64,000 nt of DNA from Rhizophlyctis rosea (GCA_027596075.1 JADGJC010000026.1:1-64000); one strand, 5' to 3'; counted from the first letter of the stretch, positions 50,501 through 63,608 are shown. The notes: a model not told the origin generated them from the letters alone. Program-made: numbers and translations.

Positions 50501-51418
50501 TTGCATATCTACCCCAACATGAAAGAGTCCACAACACACTTCTCCCTTGGCAACCTGTCAGCCGGAATTCTGTTTGTCGCAAAATGCCCCACTATGTTGA
50601 CGTCGGATAGTCACTTGTGCACTTGTACTGCGGTCAACAGCTGGGAGGATTATGAGATCGACTTTCGTGCTGCGATATGCGCGGTGAACTGCTGCGAGCT
50701 GCAGCTTTTGTACCTTGGATTATAGGCAGAAAGAAAGTGCACAAAGTGATGCTACAAGGCTTCTGATACAGACATCCGACGCGCAGATTGAACGGAAATT
50801 GATTTGTTTCACGGCACCGCAGTTCAGAATCATTTTTTCCCCTTTGGTCCTCCCAAATGGACCCGTAGTTTGTTCGAAGGGTTTTGGGCATGATCCAAAG
50901 GATTGTGGATTTAGACCGGCGATACAGCATCATATGACCTCCATTCCCCGTCCCTTCGACTCGTTCGACTCGTCAGTGCTTTATTCTCGATATGGATCTG
51001 TTGTCGGCAGATTTGTGAGTCCTCAACCCCTTGCCCTTCGAAAGAACTTCGTATGGAGAGTGGCAATGATTGAACTGACCACCAATCCATCGTCAGGTTG
51101 GTCTTTGCTTGTTACCTTGATCATCACATTCATTACAGCTTGCTGCAGTTGCATTACGACCTTCCTTTCGATAAGGGTTGTAGGTTTATCGAGATAGAGG
51201 ATTCCGTTGCATGTTCAGACTGCGACAATAGCGCCGCCGCTGTTTGACACACCGGGAGCTAGTGCCCTTTGTGTAAAGTGCAATTTGCGTACACATGTGA
51301 AGAAGCATTGCAATCGCATGCCTATTCCCACAAAATCCCAAAGATTCTATTGATTACAGAATGTGTTTACATTATAAACTACCAACATATTATACATGAT
51401 GCAACGCGGATGTTAGCC
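44560..51418. other. Gene-poor island (6.9 kb)
   Basis: No recognisable gene. The longest frames (46315-46764 plus, 149 codons; 50715-51197 plus, 160 codons) have no known domain and unremarkable composition. Runs of A, T and C are common. It resembles the 31-38.6 kb island and may be decayed mobile DNA, given the integrase-like fragment at its edge. Confidence 0.5.
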
Positions 51419-53038
51419 TCACATCTCGGCTACAACTACATTACTGACATCTCCACTACTGGCCAGTATCTGTTTCTCTGTCTCGGCCTCATGCTCCTTA
51501 TCCTCCCACCCCTCCCCGTCCTCAAGCCCAGCAACCCTTGCAAACATCCCGGCATCCAACCCCGCCAAATAACTCGCAAACTCCTGATCAAACACATGCC
51601 CACCGGCCTGCCCACCCATCACCCCCCAATCCATATCCATATCCGGTGACGGCGGTGCCGAAGGATCCGTCTCACCATCATGCTCACTAGATTGGTACGA
51701 CCCCACACTCTTCCCATCCACACTCTTCCCATCTTCCTTGTCATCCTTACCCGACTCAACACCCCTCTTCCGCCGCTTAGCGATACACTTCCGCGGCCGG
51801 AACTTATATCCCGGAAACTCCTCCCGATGCTTCCCAGCCTCCTCCTCGCTCCGCATCTTGTACGCCCACTTGACGTCGTCGGGTTCTTCCCTCCACATCT
51901 TTGCGACAATTTTGGAGATTTCGTTGTTGGAGATTGTTGGGTTTGTGGAAAGGACGTGTGGGTGCTTTTCGCGGCGGTAGAGGATGAAGCTGTTGGGGGG
52001 ACGGGGGATGCGGGTTTTTTTGTTGAGGGGTTCCGGTTTTGGAGGTGGGGGTTTTGAAGGGGTGGGAGGGGGTTTTGGGGCGTTGGTGGGAAGGGCGGGT
52101 GCTGTTGCTGTTGCTGTGGTAATGGTAGTGGTTTTGGGCTCTTGTGGAGAGGGCGAAGGAGTTGGTAAATGGGAGGGACGTATCGGTGGTGTCTTGGGCG
52201 ATTGAAGGTGCTTGGTGTGCTTCTTTGCTGTTGAGGATGTTGACGATGAGGAAGATCGGTCCTTCGCATCGGTGGGCGCAGATGTTTTATATTGCCCATC
52301 CATATTCCATGGTGTCGGCGCAAGATGGGGATCGCCGGGTGGTGGTGGCATGCCAACCATTCCAAATGCAGGCCCTTGAGTCGCATGAGCTTGCTCCGCC
52401 GGTACCACTACCTGTTGCATTAAGACATACCCGCCCATTGGAAAAGGCTGCGACTGGCCATAAGGGGTTGGCGTCGGGGCAGGGACGTGCATCATGCCCA
52501 TGGGCATTGGCATTCCCATACCCATGCCCATGCCCATTCCGGTGCTCATCATTTGCATCGGCATGTGCGCCATATGGGGCAAGGGTATTCCGTTATGAAC
52601 AGGTACGAGTTGGTAAGTCATTTGCGAAGCTACGGGACCGGGCGATGGAGGTGGGTATGCTAGTTGGTGGGGTTGCGGTTGTGTCATGTGTCCGGGCTGC
52701 GGTAATGGGTGGTGAGGTTGCGGTAGTTGTGGCAGTAGTTGATGTGATGGGGGTGGTGGTTGATTCGAGCATTTCGACATATCTGATACGGTCATGGGTA
52801 TCCCAAATGCTGCCTGCGGTCCAGCTGAGGCATATTGGATCATCCCGCCCGGTACTGACTGCATTCCCTGCATTGTCGGGAAATGGCCCGTTTGCGATGG
52901 CGCGTACATGAACTGTTGCTGCTGCTGCATAATTGGCTGCGCATGGTATGGGTATGATGATGGATAGTGGTTTGGTGGTGCTGGAGGTAGACCCTGAGCA
53001 TCAGCACGTGTGTCAACTGCTAGGCTATCGGCCGCCAT
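51419..53038 (-). CDS. HMG-box transcription factor (MAT/SOX-type box)
   Basis: A single exon of 539 residues. The HMG box lies at about residues 342-417: RIPRPPNSFILYRREKHPHV, ISNNEISKIVAKMWREEPDD, then VKWAYKMRSEEEAGKHREEF and PGYKFRPRK. RPPNSFILYR, IVAKMW and YKFRPR are the marks of sequence-specific HMG boxes of the MAT/SOX type, which bend DNA through the minor groove. The first 330 residues are Gln/Pro/Met-rich and probably form a transactivation region, with a striking Met-Gly repeat (about residues 169-183). The region after the box is basic (KRRKRG), then acidic. Fungal proteins of this class act in mating-type control, development or stress response; which one cannot be told without flanking mating-type markers, and none is seen here. 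Confidence 0.88.
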   Translation of the reverse strand: MAADSLAVDTRADAQGLPPAPPNHYPSSYPYHAQPIMQQQQQFMYAPSQTGHFPTMQGMQSVPGGMIQYASAGPQAAFGIPMTVSDMSKCSNQPPPPSHQLLPQLPQPHHPLPQPGHMTQPQPHQLAYPPPSPGPVASQMTYQLVPVHNGIPLPHMAHMPMQMMSTGMGMGMGMGMPMPMGMMHVPAPTPTPYGQSQPFPMGGYVLMQQVVVPAEQAHATQGPAFGMVGMPPPPGDPHLAPTPWNMDGQYKTSAPTDAKDRSSSSSTSSTAKKHTKHLQSPKTPPIRPSHLPTPSPSPQEPKTTTITTATATAPALPTNAPKPPPTPSKPPPPKPEPLNKKTRIPRPPNSFILYRREKHPHVLSTNPTISNNEISKIVAKMWREEPDDVKWAYKMRSEEEAGKHREEFPGYKFRPRKCIAKRRKRGVESGKDDKEDGKSVDGKSVGSYQSSEHDGETDPSAPPSPDMDMDWGVMGGQAGGHVFDQEFASYLAGLDAGMFARVAGLEDGEGWEDKEHEAETEKQILASSGDVSNVVVAEM

Positions 53039-54742
53039 GTTGCCGCTCGTCCGTTTCCTTCTCGTTTACAGAATGCTATTATGGTCGCGTTTGAGTGAGA
53101 CGAGTCAAATGCAACAAGGTTCGTTTGTTATGCTGAAGTTTACAAAGGCAGAAACAAAGTGACGGAGTCGGAGGGTATGTAATAAAAAGATTTTCTAGAT
53201 GATGCAGGCGTCCTCCAAAACATGGCCTGCCTCCCACTTCCCGGAAGTCAACTGTTGTCTCTGAAAACTCTCAACGCATGCGCCTGCCGCTCTAGGCGGC
53301 GTCACCAGCCGTACAGCAACGGCATAACGTTACTGTTGCCTCACATCTGCATTCATGCCTTCCAATCTGAATGGCAAGTCATACGACCATTGGCACAGTC
53401 CTGAATACCGAAAGTTGAATGGCAAGATGACGAGACGAAACGGTGGGAAGGATCTAAAACCCAACCTCCTCAGGCTAGAACGTAAGACTTGTCCATGAAT
53501 CGTGCAACGAGGCTTCCTTTCACGACTGAGGCGGAGGGGAGAGGTTGGCAACCCCTTTCCCATCAGAACAACATCTCGTCAATGAATAAAGCTCCGAAAG
53601 ACCACCGACTCGGACAATTGGTTAGTGCGGTGGAAAGGTGGCACACTTTCCCCTCAAGGCTCCGCTCACACTGACGATATGACCTCACTTACTGTGGGTC
53701 CATGGGAGCCGTTGCGAGGACCCACCCCTCTCAGCATTCCTATTCTCCACAAAAAGCTCATATCCGCCATTCAAAGTTGGAGAAAAGAATGTCAATCGGG
53801 GTGTGTGAATGAACCCGGAAAGTAGGGACCTCCATTCATCAGGAACGCGATCAGTATTCATCACATTCATTTCAGACTGCAAACTGGTGGCACAGAGGTG
53901 GACGCAAGTTCGGCACTGCAAACTGTCGCTTGTGTTCCCCTAGTATTGTTCCAACAGGATGGAATGGGTCGATAACGGACCATGGGTGGGTTCAAGTTTT
54001 TCTCAGGTTCGTAAGCCATAGGAGATGGACACGATTTTGACAGGCGATTGGTTGAGCCTGTGCGGACTGCACACGTTTCGAATCTCTGTTGCATCCGACG
54101 GTTGACAACTTGACAATCAACTTGGCAATGGCATCTCTACAACCAGACTGTTGTTGCTCGGAGCCTCGGACTGTGCCTTGAACAGCTGAGGCATGATGTA
54201 AAGAGGCTAGATGTGAAGTTCGGACCACCCATGTTTGAAGTTCATCATCTGGTCCAACGTAGAACCCGGTGGACATTGGAGATTGCTTCCAACGTCGTCT
54301 AAAACATGTGTACGTGTCAGCTTGGTTTAAAGTTGTCCATTATGTGCACATGGTGGCGACTGCTGGTCCATCAAACTGAGTCACAACCAGTGCATAAGAA
54401 CATAGGTACGGACCGATGTTGTGATAGACATCGCCGCATTCGAGCGCAAAAGGAAAAGCATCGCGCACGACAAGAAGTATTTTGCAACACCATCGAGCGA
54501 AAATATCATTCAACAGTGGATCAGAACACGTGGGAGAACTGACAGGACTATCCCTTCATATACTTCGGCTCCTGAGAACGTCAAGTCATCAAAAGCTCAT
54601 ACCCTGCGGTAAAGTGCACAAGTCAAATCGCCTGGCCTCATTGAGTCCTATATGCAAGACGAAAATTGACACGGTCAGAATTTCAAATGTCCATACATTA
54701 CAACGCGGCATCAAGCACGAAAGCACCCAAAGACCTTCACCT
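53039..54742. other. Intergenic region (1.7 kb)
   Basis: Promoter side of the HMG-box gene, then sequence with only short unsupported frames. Confidence 0.5.
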
Positions 54743-55520
54743 TAAAAAGCATCCGGATTATTTCCAATCTCCTTCTCAGCATACTTAACATCAATCATCC
54801 CAATGGCAATAAAAATATAGAGCAGGAACGGCGAAACAGCTTGTCAAAAAAACCTCATCGACAAAGAAAACTCCGGAACAGCAAAGATAACCACCACCAG
54901 CGCCAGCTCCTGACGCGCAAGCAGGATCCCAACCACCGTCGTCATGATGTACATCCGCCTATTTACGCCCAAAGATGCAACGACTCTGCCGGTCGACAAA
55001 TCTGATGAAGTCGGTACAGAACAGGCTGGTAAATGAACGTGCCGGAAATGACAGAGACAACGAACGCGGTGGCCATAACGAGGTATAGGATAATCATGGG
55101 CAAGGCCATAACGAAGATACCCAACGGGGTCCGGGGTGTCCATGTGGGGCTGTTGCGAGTGGTGAAGTACGGCACAAACCACATAACCCAAAGGAAAACC
55201 GAAACACCGATCGGGGTTCATAACCGCCGTCAAAGCTTTACACGACCGTAGATGTACCAGAACTGGGGTATGAAGGAGCATATGAGGGTGACGATGTGGG
55301 GGTATCCGAAGTATAGAAATATGAGGATGTAGTTGTAGAGGGGTAGTTCGATGCCGTTTAGGATGAAGAGTTTTGCGGTGGTGCGGGTCGCGAGGAGAGA
55401 GGCTTTGATTTGGTTTTCTGAGATGGTGGGCTTGGGAATTTGGAGATCAATGTAGGATGGGGGGTCTCCGTAGGGCGGGACGTAGACCAAGGTGACTTGG
55501 GAGTGGGTTTCGGTTGTCAT
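54743..55520 (-). pseudogene. Decayed multi-pass membrane protein gene with three in-frame TGA codons
   Basis: From the ATG at 55520 the minus strand reads MTTETHSQVTLVYVPPYGDP, then a cytosolic stretch and membrane-like segments (YNYILIFLYFGYPHIVTLIC), to WYIYGRVKL. Two in-frame TGA codons follow within five codons. The same frame then resumes with clear membrane segments (GVSVFLWVMWFVPYF, LPMIILYLVMATAFVVSVIS). Near 55040-54950 the sense moves to another frame (RRMYIMTTVVGILLARQELA). A third in-frame TGA follows LSMRFF, after which the frame continues QAVSPFLLYIFIAIGMIDVK to a normal end (EIGNNPDAF) at 54743. The broken pieces line up into one protein of about five membrane segments. No GT-AG intron explains the stops. 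The family is not recognised. Confidence 0.6.
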
Positions 55521-56585
55521 TGTGGTATGCTGGTGGGTTATACTGACAGGTGGATGCGCAGAGTGATATGTACAATTTGGAAGTGGTTGAGTGTGATGGA
55601 CTGTTGTTGATGGTAGTATGATGGTAGTAGATGTTGGATGCGATGCGTTGCTTTTTGCTTTGAAAGGGTATTTCAATGTGCCTCGACCATTCAAACTCAC
55701 CGGTTGCTCAAGGTTGCTGGATTCTTGAACTTCTCGACAATCAGTATCGCTTGTGTTGACACCAGGTTCACTTTGTAGCTTGAATAGGACCAGACAACTT
55801 AGACGATCACTCGTTTATGTTGGCACCGGGGCCACTAAACACAACACCATGTTAGCGATTGTGTCAGGGTCTGATTGCACAACCGCACGTTCCTACCTGC
55901 CACTCACGGCAACAAAGAGGAAGGATCGAAACAACCTTTCGTCTTTAGACCTTATCGGATGGTTCGGATTCTTGATTCATGATGAGATTCAAAGGACGGG
56001 TTGCAATTTATATGATACTTTTATGATTTCCCCTTCTCGTGCCATTTATCATACTTTTCATCAATCGGGAAACTGGAAACTGCTGGCTTGGCAAAGGCCC
56101 CACGCCTTTACCCTTGTCCTGGATTGTCTGCCAACTTCCTCCTTTCGAATTGTTTGATGGAGTCCATCAGGGACCATCACAGCCCTGCACAGCAAGATAA
56201 CGATCAAGCAAAGCAATGAAGGTTTTTCGAGGACACGACCTCGGACTAACGGCACTACAATCCGGCGTGCTGCATACCAGTGCAAGCCCTCACACCACTA
56301 TCGTTGTCACAGCAACCATCAAGTCAGATCATACGAAAATCCCTCTTAAGGACTGCCACCGACTTAAAGCTGAGGGTATCCGTCCTAATGGCGCATACTA
56401 CAACATCCATTTTCACTCAATATTTACAACCAAATCGAGATTTGGTAACCCTGTCAGAAGCAGATGAACGACAAAGATTTCCATCACGTCGTAAGCTTCG
56501 CTGGCGGGAATTCCAGGATCTAAGAAGGAGAGGTCAAATGTCAGTAAACTCATCAGTAAATATGATGAGACGGAGCCCGAAGACT
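55521..56585. other. Intergenic region
   Basis: Between the start of the membrane pseudogene and the end of the ARP9-like gene; no supported gene. Confidence 0.5.
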
Positions 56586-58789
56586 TCAAAGCAAAACGAC
56601 GCATCGCATTGCATAGATGGCATGACACACCTTCCGGTGCACAACGCCCGGACCCATATTGTTATAATCCGCTTTCGTGATATGCAAGGCCGGGTTCGGG
56701 AAGACTTGCTGCAAATGCCACAAATTACAATAATCAGCAACCCGAACAAACGGATTCTTCACCACAAGAGTGATTAAGAGAGCAAAGTTTACCTTCGCAA
56801 CAATACTAGCCCCCGCACAAGCAATATCCTCCCCCCGATCCCGATACTCTCCAAAATACTCCGGAACACCCACAATCCTTACTTCCTTCGCCTGGAACTC
56901 ATTGCTCGTCTCGCTGGCGGATATCAGGGCCATAAGTTCGTTTTCCAAACGTTGCTTCATTCCTACCAAACGCGGGAAATCAATTGATCAAAATAGACAT
57001 CGTGAAAGGTCAGTAATGCAATACCTTTCAAAGCTGATCCACCGCCAGTCACGACTATGTTCTCCCAAATCCCAATCCGCCGTTCTGGTTCGCAGGCTTG
57101 GACTGCGATGTAACAGGCTTCTTGGATTGACATGCTCTCTACCCCGTAAGCTTGTGGGTTGAAGAGAATGTCTGCTAGGCGCGTTCGTGCAGGTGTGCCA
57201 ATTGTCGCCTACAGGACAAACAATTCAACAATCCGTCGACAGTGACGGCCTTGATTAACGAAAGCGCCATGAGAACACACCTTGATCCCATCAATTACAA
57301 CCTCCTCCCTCCGCGTTCTCTCCCTCTCCCTTTCCTTCTCCTTTTCCCTCTCCTCCCTCTCCCTTTCCCGTTCCTTCGACCCAGACCCAGGACGCCCCTT
57401 TGGTCCCGATATTGTCGGAGACGGCCCCGACGGCGATGGCGCGTTTGGCGATCCCGCACTGCCATTTGCTGGCGAATGGTTCTTATCTGCGGGTGACGAA
57501 GCCCCACTCTTCGGCTCGTTGGCACTGCTGAGCATTGGACTGACTTCGCACACGCCTGATTCTTTGATTATCCGTGCAACATCTAGGGTTATGGAAGAGA
57601 ATTTGCCGGCTGCGGCGGATGCGGAGGTGAATTCTTGTTCGAAAGTGGAGTCAGATTGGAGTAGTTGTAAAAGATGTGTGTCGATGTGTTTGCTGCCAAT
57701 GGGAAGGGTTTGAGTTGTATGAGGGAGTGGGTAGCTTTGGTAATAAATTGTAATGTCTGGTTGCCGCAAAAAGAGCGATTAGCCAGAAGCGCTTAACACG
57801 TGAGCACTGATGAAAAACTCCCGATATAGAAAGGCCTGCTTAATTTCTCACTCACCAGTCGTCCCGTGTCCTATATCAATTATGAGCGCTCCCCACTCAT
57901 GTACATTGGATGCAAACAATGCTGCAAGTCCTTGATCCAACACAAATAGGCCCGGAACATTGAACTCCTCGAACGCCATTTGCGTGACGTGTTCGATATC
58001 TGATTTGGACCATGTAGCCGGTATTGTAACGAGTAGGGGATGTGCATTGTGGCGCAAACTGATGTGCAACTGCTTTTGAAGAATGTGACGCCTATTTTGT
58101 GATATAGGATGAAAGGTCGGTCAAGGTTGTGAATGTGTCGCGGTGTGAGTTGGCCCGACCGGGCCAAAACACGATCGACCCAGTACAATGGACAAAGATA
58201 GACAACCAGAGCGTTGCCTACTAACCATAGCGCAGTCAAGGCATCCCAATCCGTCACAATGCCATCTTTGATGACTGGCACAACTTCGACATCGTCACCG
58301 TCCGCTAAAGCCTTCGTCAACTCAGTTCCGCATATGAAAGTTTGTTGGGGTGGCAGTGGTGTTGTAGAAGTGGAAAAATTTGCCGCAGAAGAGTCTGCTA
58401 GTGCGTGTCCATTGCTGAACGTGTTGAGTCGTTGTAGTGGTGTGAGCGGTGGGGTGTAAACAGAAGCATCAGGCATCGGGGTGTCGGCATCGCCATTTTG
58501 AGTATCTGGGCCAGCGACATCCGGCTGGGACTTTCGCACGCCTATAGTGGAAGGAATCTACCATAGAAATGATCACCGGGTCAGCATAGTGTGTTCAACT
58601 TTCCTTAGCCGCATAAGTCTGGTTGCGGTAAACAGTGTGATCACACTCACTGCGCGAAGTTGAACTCACCAACTGAGGTGCATGCAGAAAATAAGCTTTT
58701 TCATCACGCTCCGCAACAGCAACTTTTGTGTGATAAGAGCCTGGTTCCAACACGACGGCATTCTCTAGGTTCAAATAGTAGCTTGGCAT
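56586..58789 (-). CDS. Actin-related protein, ARP9-like (SWI/SNF-RSC type)
   Basis: Seven exons on the minus strand: 58789-58670, 58557-58226, 58091-57856, 57756-57281, 57208-57025, 56962-56793, 56708-56586; 546 residues. Actin-fold marks in order: ENAVVLEPGSYHTKVAVAER (phosphate 1 strand), IPSTIGVRKS, LLVTIPATWSKSDIEHVTQM, AFEEFNVPGLFVLDQGLAAL, then LIIDIGHGTTDITIYY (phosphate 2), LPIGSKHIDTHLL, SIQEACYIAVQACE, IWENIVVTGGGSALKG (adenosine motif), GASIVAK, ALHITKADYNNMGPGVVHRK. The ending HITKADYN-GP--VH fits ARP9 of fungal SWI/SNF and RSC remodellers better than actin or ARP4. A long insertion (about residues 275-385) carries Ser/Pro low complexity and a very charged helix (KEREREREEREKEKERERER). 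The last splice choice is less sure; an unspliced read-through gives the stop at 56586. Confidence 0.82.
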
Positions 58790-59284
58790 TGTTCCACCAC
58801 CAGTGCAGAAATTGGCGGGATGTGGGAAAGGTTGGAGGAACGCTTTTCAAGAAGACCACCACCATTTCACTCATTTGGCCATTTCAGGGTTCATCGGCAC
58901 GGCGCCGCCATGGCTTGAGCCACCAACGCGACGCGTGACAGGCAGACAGTACCTTGTGCATTCAACCCCTGCTCCCAACTCCGCACTGTCCCTTACTGTC
59001 ATCTTCCCACAATTGCCCAAACACTTCCTGTACAACGCACATTGGTTCACGTCAGGTAAAATGATCTACTCACAGAGGCTTCACGGTGCTTGTGGGCGAG
59101 GCTCGTTCGGAACCCGATACACTTGATAGTATGGCTTGAAGCAGGTCGCCGTTAGCGGCTGTCGCTTTGACAACTTGCTTTCGGGCGGGTGAGGGATGGG
59201 AAGGGTTGTTTACCATAGCTTGTTGATGTATTTGAAAAAAATCCCAATAGCCTCATAATTGATCATTCCTCTGTGGCCGTCAAA
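58790..59284. promoter_or_regulatory. Divergent promoter region between ARP9-like and AUH genes
   Basis: 495 bases shared by two head-to-head genes. No clear core element noted. Confidence 0.4.
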
Positions 59285-60887
<1,603 letters not shown>

Positions 60888-61174
60888 TTCACTATTTAGC
60901 TGTATATTGCAACAGAGACTCTTTGGGATTCAAATGTGGCTAGTGCAATCATTTCAACACCGAAAAGCACGATCAATGGTTTGAGCAAGTTGGCAATCTG
61001 CGTAAATTTGTGTGGAAATACGAAAAATGCGTGCTTCATATGAATGGGTGAACATTCAAAAGATTGCAAGTCCTGCAGTTTTTGATCGTGGTGACATGTT
61101 GACAGTGAAGTGACTGATCGTCGCGTCAGCGGGGGGTTGTGCCACCACAAGCCACATACCGCAAGCATCAATAA
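60888..61174. other. Short intergenic space
   Basis: 3' flank of the hydratase gene and promoter side of the RNA ligase gene; nothing further seen. Confidence 0.5.
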
Positions 61175-61239
61175 ATGCCTGCGCGTTCTGTTCTGCCCTC
61201 TTTCCCTCATCTCATTCCCCACCACCCATTGCCATTGGC

Positions 61240-61420
61240 ATCTAAACCACTTCCCTTTGCTTTCCTCGCGTATATACAGAAGTTTATTGACACACAAATC
61301 GAACTCACCCCACACTACCAACCGTCATTAGCACTTACACCTCTTTCCTCTGCTTTCCTCACACATGTACAAAAGTGTATTGACACACATACTGAACTCA
61401 CCCCACACTCACCTTCAACA
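61240..61420 (+). repeat. 93-bp tandem duplication in the leader or N-terminal extension of the RNA ligase
   Basis: Two direct copies, 61240-61332 and 61333-61420, share TGCTTTCCTC, ATTGACACACA and GAACTCACCCCACAC in the same register. The period of 93 keeps the reading frame, and the in-frame translations resemble each other (FLAYIQKFIDTQIELTPH versus FLTHVQKCIDTHTELTPH). Confidence 0.85.
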
Positions 61421-62863
61421 ATGTCGATGGCAACAGCTGTCGTCGAAAAAGTTGAGGAGCCTCTCCCTCTGGACGAAGCCGTCAGGTCTCTTGCATCCGT
61501 TCAAATCATCCAATCCATCAAACACCATCCAAATGCTGAACGCCTCGACATCGCCCACGTTCTCGGCTGGCAAGTCATCATCAAGCGGGACGAATACCGC
61601 GCCGGAGATACGGTCATCTACATCGAAATTGACAGCCAATGCCCAGCCACAGCTGACTGGGCGGCACCGCTGGCCGCGAAACAATACCGTGTCGAAACCA
61701 TCAAGATGAGGGGGGAGCTGAGTCAGGGGTTTGTGATTCCGCTTGAAACTCTGCCCAACCACCGCAAGCTGATTTTGGGGACGGATGTGACGCGTGCGCT
61801 TGGTATCACCAAATACGTGCCAGAACCTACACCGGAACCTGAGAGCGCTCCACCAACGCCTCAACCTGACAGCGCTGCACCTTCGTCTCGCGCGTCGAGC
61901 GGCACGTCTACTCCGCTGCCAGGAATCGATTCGTCTTCAACTCCAGCAAAAGCGGGTCAATCCAACACGAGCCGAGCGGCATCCCCTCCTCAGCAAAGCG
62001 CTCAAGCCAAACCCGTTCAAAATGAAGTGAAGTCGCCCGTACCTGTTCCATCGAAACCGAAGAAATCCAAAGGCGCTCAGTCCAAAGTGGTACCACTTAC
62101 CCTCTCTCAAATTCAAATGAAAGTGGCGCAACCGAAGTTTGCTCTGCCTCAAGCGTCAACCATCGAAGGCGAGTTCCCCAAAGACATCATCCCCAAAACC
62201 GACGAACCACGTATACAATCATACCCCGACCTCATCGAAGACCTCCTCGGTAAACCCTACTACATCTCCATCAAATACGATGGCACCTCCGCCACGTACT
62301 TCATCGACCCTACGACACACGCCTTCACAGTGTGCAGCCGCAATCGCCGGATGGTTCTACCAAACTCCCTCACCCTTGCCCAAGTCGAATCCACCCTCAC
62401 AACCGGCAAAACAGACGCAGACACGTACTGGCAACCTGCCGTCCTCCACCGCCTCCCCGAAAAGCTCAACGCCCTCCACCCAAACATCGCCATCCAAGCC
62501 GAGATCTACGGGCCCCGCATCCAGAAAAACCCGCTGGAGGTGCCCCATCTGCGCCTGGCGGCGTTCAACGCGTACGACCTGACGACGGGACAGTACCTCC
62601 CTTACGCGGATCTCAAGCGGGTGTGCGGGGACTTGGACATTGAGATGTGCGAGGTGGTGGAGGTTGGGGAGAAATTTGCGTATGGGGATGTGGAGGTGTT
62701 GTTGAAGATGGCGAAGGGGGTGTATAAGGGGACGGACAATCCGAGGGAGGGGATTGTGGTGAGGCCGCAGGTTGAGAAGGTGACTCGGAGGTACAAGGCC
62801 GTCAGGAGGTTGAGTTTCAAGGTTATCAACAATGACTTTTTGTTGTTGAAGGAGAAAAAGTGA
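61421..62863 (+). CDS. RNA ligase, DRB0094/Rnl5-like family
   Basis: One exon, 480 residues from the ATG at 61421. An N-terminal domain (residues about 24-130) has the family pattern: ASVQIIQSIKHHPNAERLDI, WQVIIKRDEYRAGDTVIYIE, YRVETIKMRGELSQGFVIPL. A disordered Ser/Pro linker (about 132-240) separates it from the nucleotidyltransferase domain, which opens FPKDIIPKTDEPRIQ. Motif I is YISIKYDGTSATYF with the AMP-accepting lysine at 285. CSRN follows (306-309), then motif III AIQAEIYGP, motif IV EGIVVRP (443-449) and motif V LSFKVINNDFLLL (Lys467). The type enzyme, from Deinococcus radiodurans, seals 3'-OH/5'-phosphate RNA nicks. Here it probably repairs or joins RNA; the substrate is unknown. 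The frame is also open upstream to an ATG at 61175, adding 82 residues that include a duplicated segment. The disordered linker is longer than in bacterial members. Confidence 0.88.
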   Translation: MSMATAVVEKVEEPLPLDEAVRSLASVQIIQSIKHHPNAERLDIAHVLGWQVIIKRDEYRAGDTVIYIEIDSQCPATADWAAPLAAKQYRVETIKMRGELSQGFVIPLETLPNHRKLILGTDVTRALGITKYVPEPTPEPESAPPTPQPDSAAPSSRASSGTSTPLPGIDSSSTPAKAGQSNTSRAASPPQQSAQAKPVQNEVKSPVPVPSKPKKSKGAQSKVVPLTLSQIQMKVAQPKFALPQASTIEGEFPKDIIPKTDEPRIQSYPDLIEDLLGKPYYISIKYDGTSATYFIDPTTHAFTVCSRNRRMVLPNSLTLAQVESTLTTGKTDADTYWQPAVLHRLPEKLNALHPNIAIQAEIYGPRIQKNPLEVPHLRLAAFNAYDLTTGQYLPYADLKRVCGDLDIEMCEVVEVGEKFAYGDVEVLLKMAKGVYKGTDNPREGIVVRPQVEKVTRRYKAVRRLSFKVINNDFLLLKEKK

Positions 62864-63608
62864 GGGGTGGAGTTTGTAGGGGGATTGTGCGGATAGGTAG
62901 GAGGGAGACAATTTTGCGTGGGGTGGTGGGTGGGGCTTTCCGTTTGGAGTACTGCATTGCTGTAAATTTTTCTTTGAAGTATGTACGTTTTTTTGCGATA
63001 TCAACATGTAATATATGCATAGTACGAAGGCGTGGTTGCGGGGGGAAGAAATGAGTGAAATGCACCGATTGAGGAAATTCCGTCTTGAATACAGACAAGC
63101 TTAAAATTTCGGGAATCGGATCTGGGTTGGGTGGGGTAACAAATGGACGGTATTGCACGTTCTTTGCGAGGAAACGATGCTCGCTTTACTAATAGGTAGG
63201 TATATTCAGTTTTTCCACCTGCATGTGTCAATTACAATCGTCCATGCCGCTTGATGGTTCATGTATCTTCGACATAACAGCATCGAGATACATTTTCCCT
63301 CGGGCCATTTTGGAAGGTTCGACAATTTCTTTGAGCTCTCTTGTAGTGTATCTGGCAATTTCATGAGATTCAATGCCTTCCTTCTTAGATGTTAGGGAAA
63401 CTGCGCAATCGCCAGGACCCTGAGGCGTTCGTCCTGGTAAAAGCCACATCTAAGCCACACGTAGATCAATCAAGACAGAATCGCCACGCCAGCCTGCCCA
63501 GTCTCCATCTTTCCCCAACACTTTTCACGGATCTACAACATGGCTCTTGACATTCTCATGGAAGTCATTTATCCCAAGCTTGTCGACAATCAGCGTTGCT
63601 GTTCCCCA

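Noticed and set aside
51619..52911. Frames on both strands of about 255 codons overlapping the HMG-box gene
   Set aside because: Shadows of a clear HMG-box protein whose low-complexity sequence keeps other frames open.
54743..55520. TGA read as selenocysteine or as a sense codon
   Set aside because: Other genes in the window end normally at TGA, a frame slip is also present, and the stops are not at cysteine-like sites; decay is simpler.
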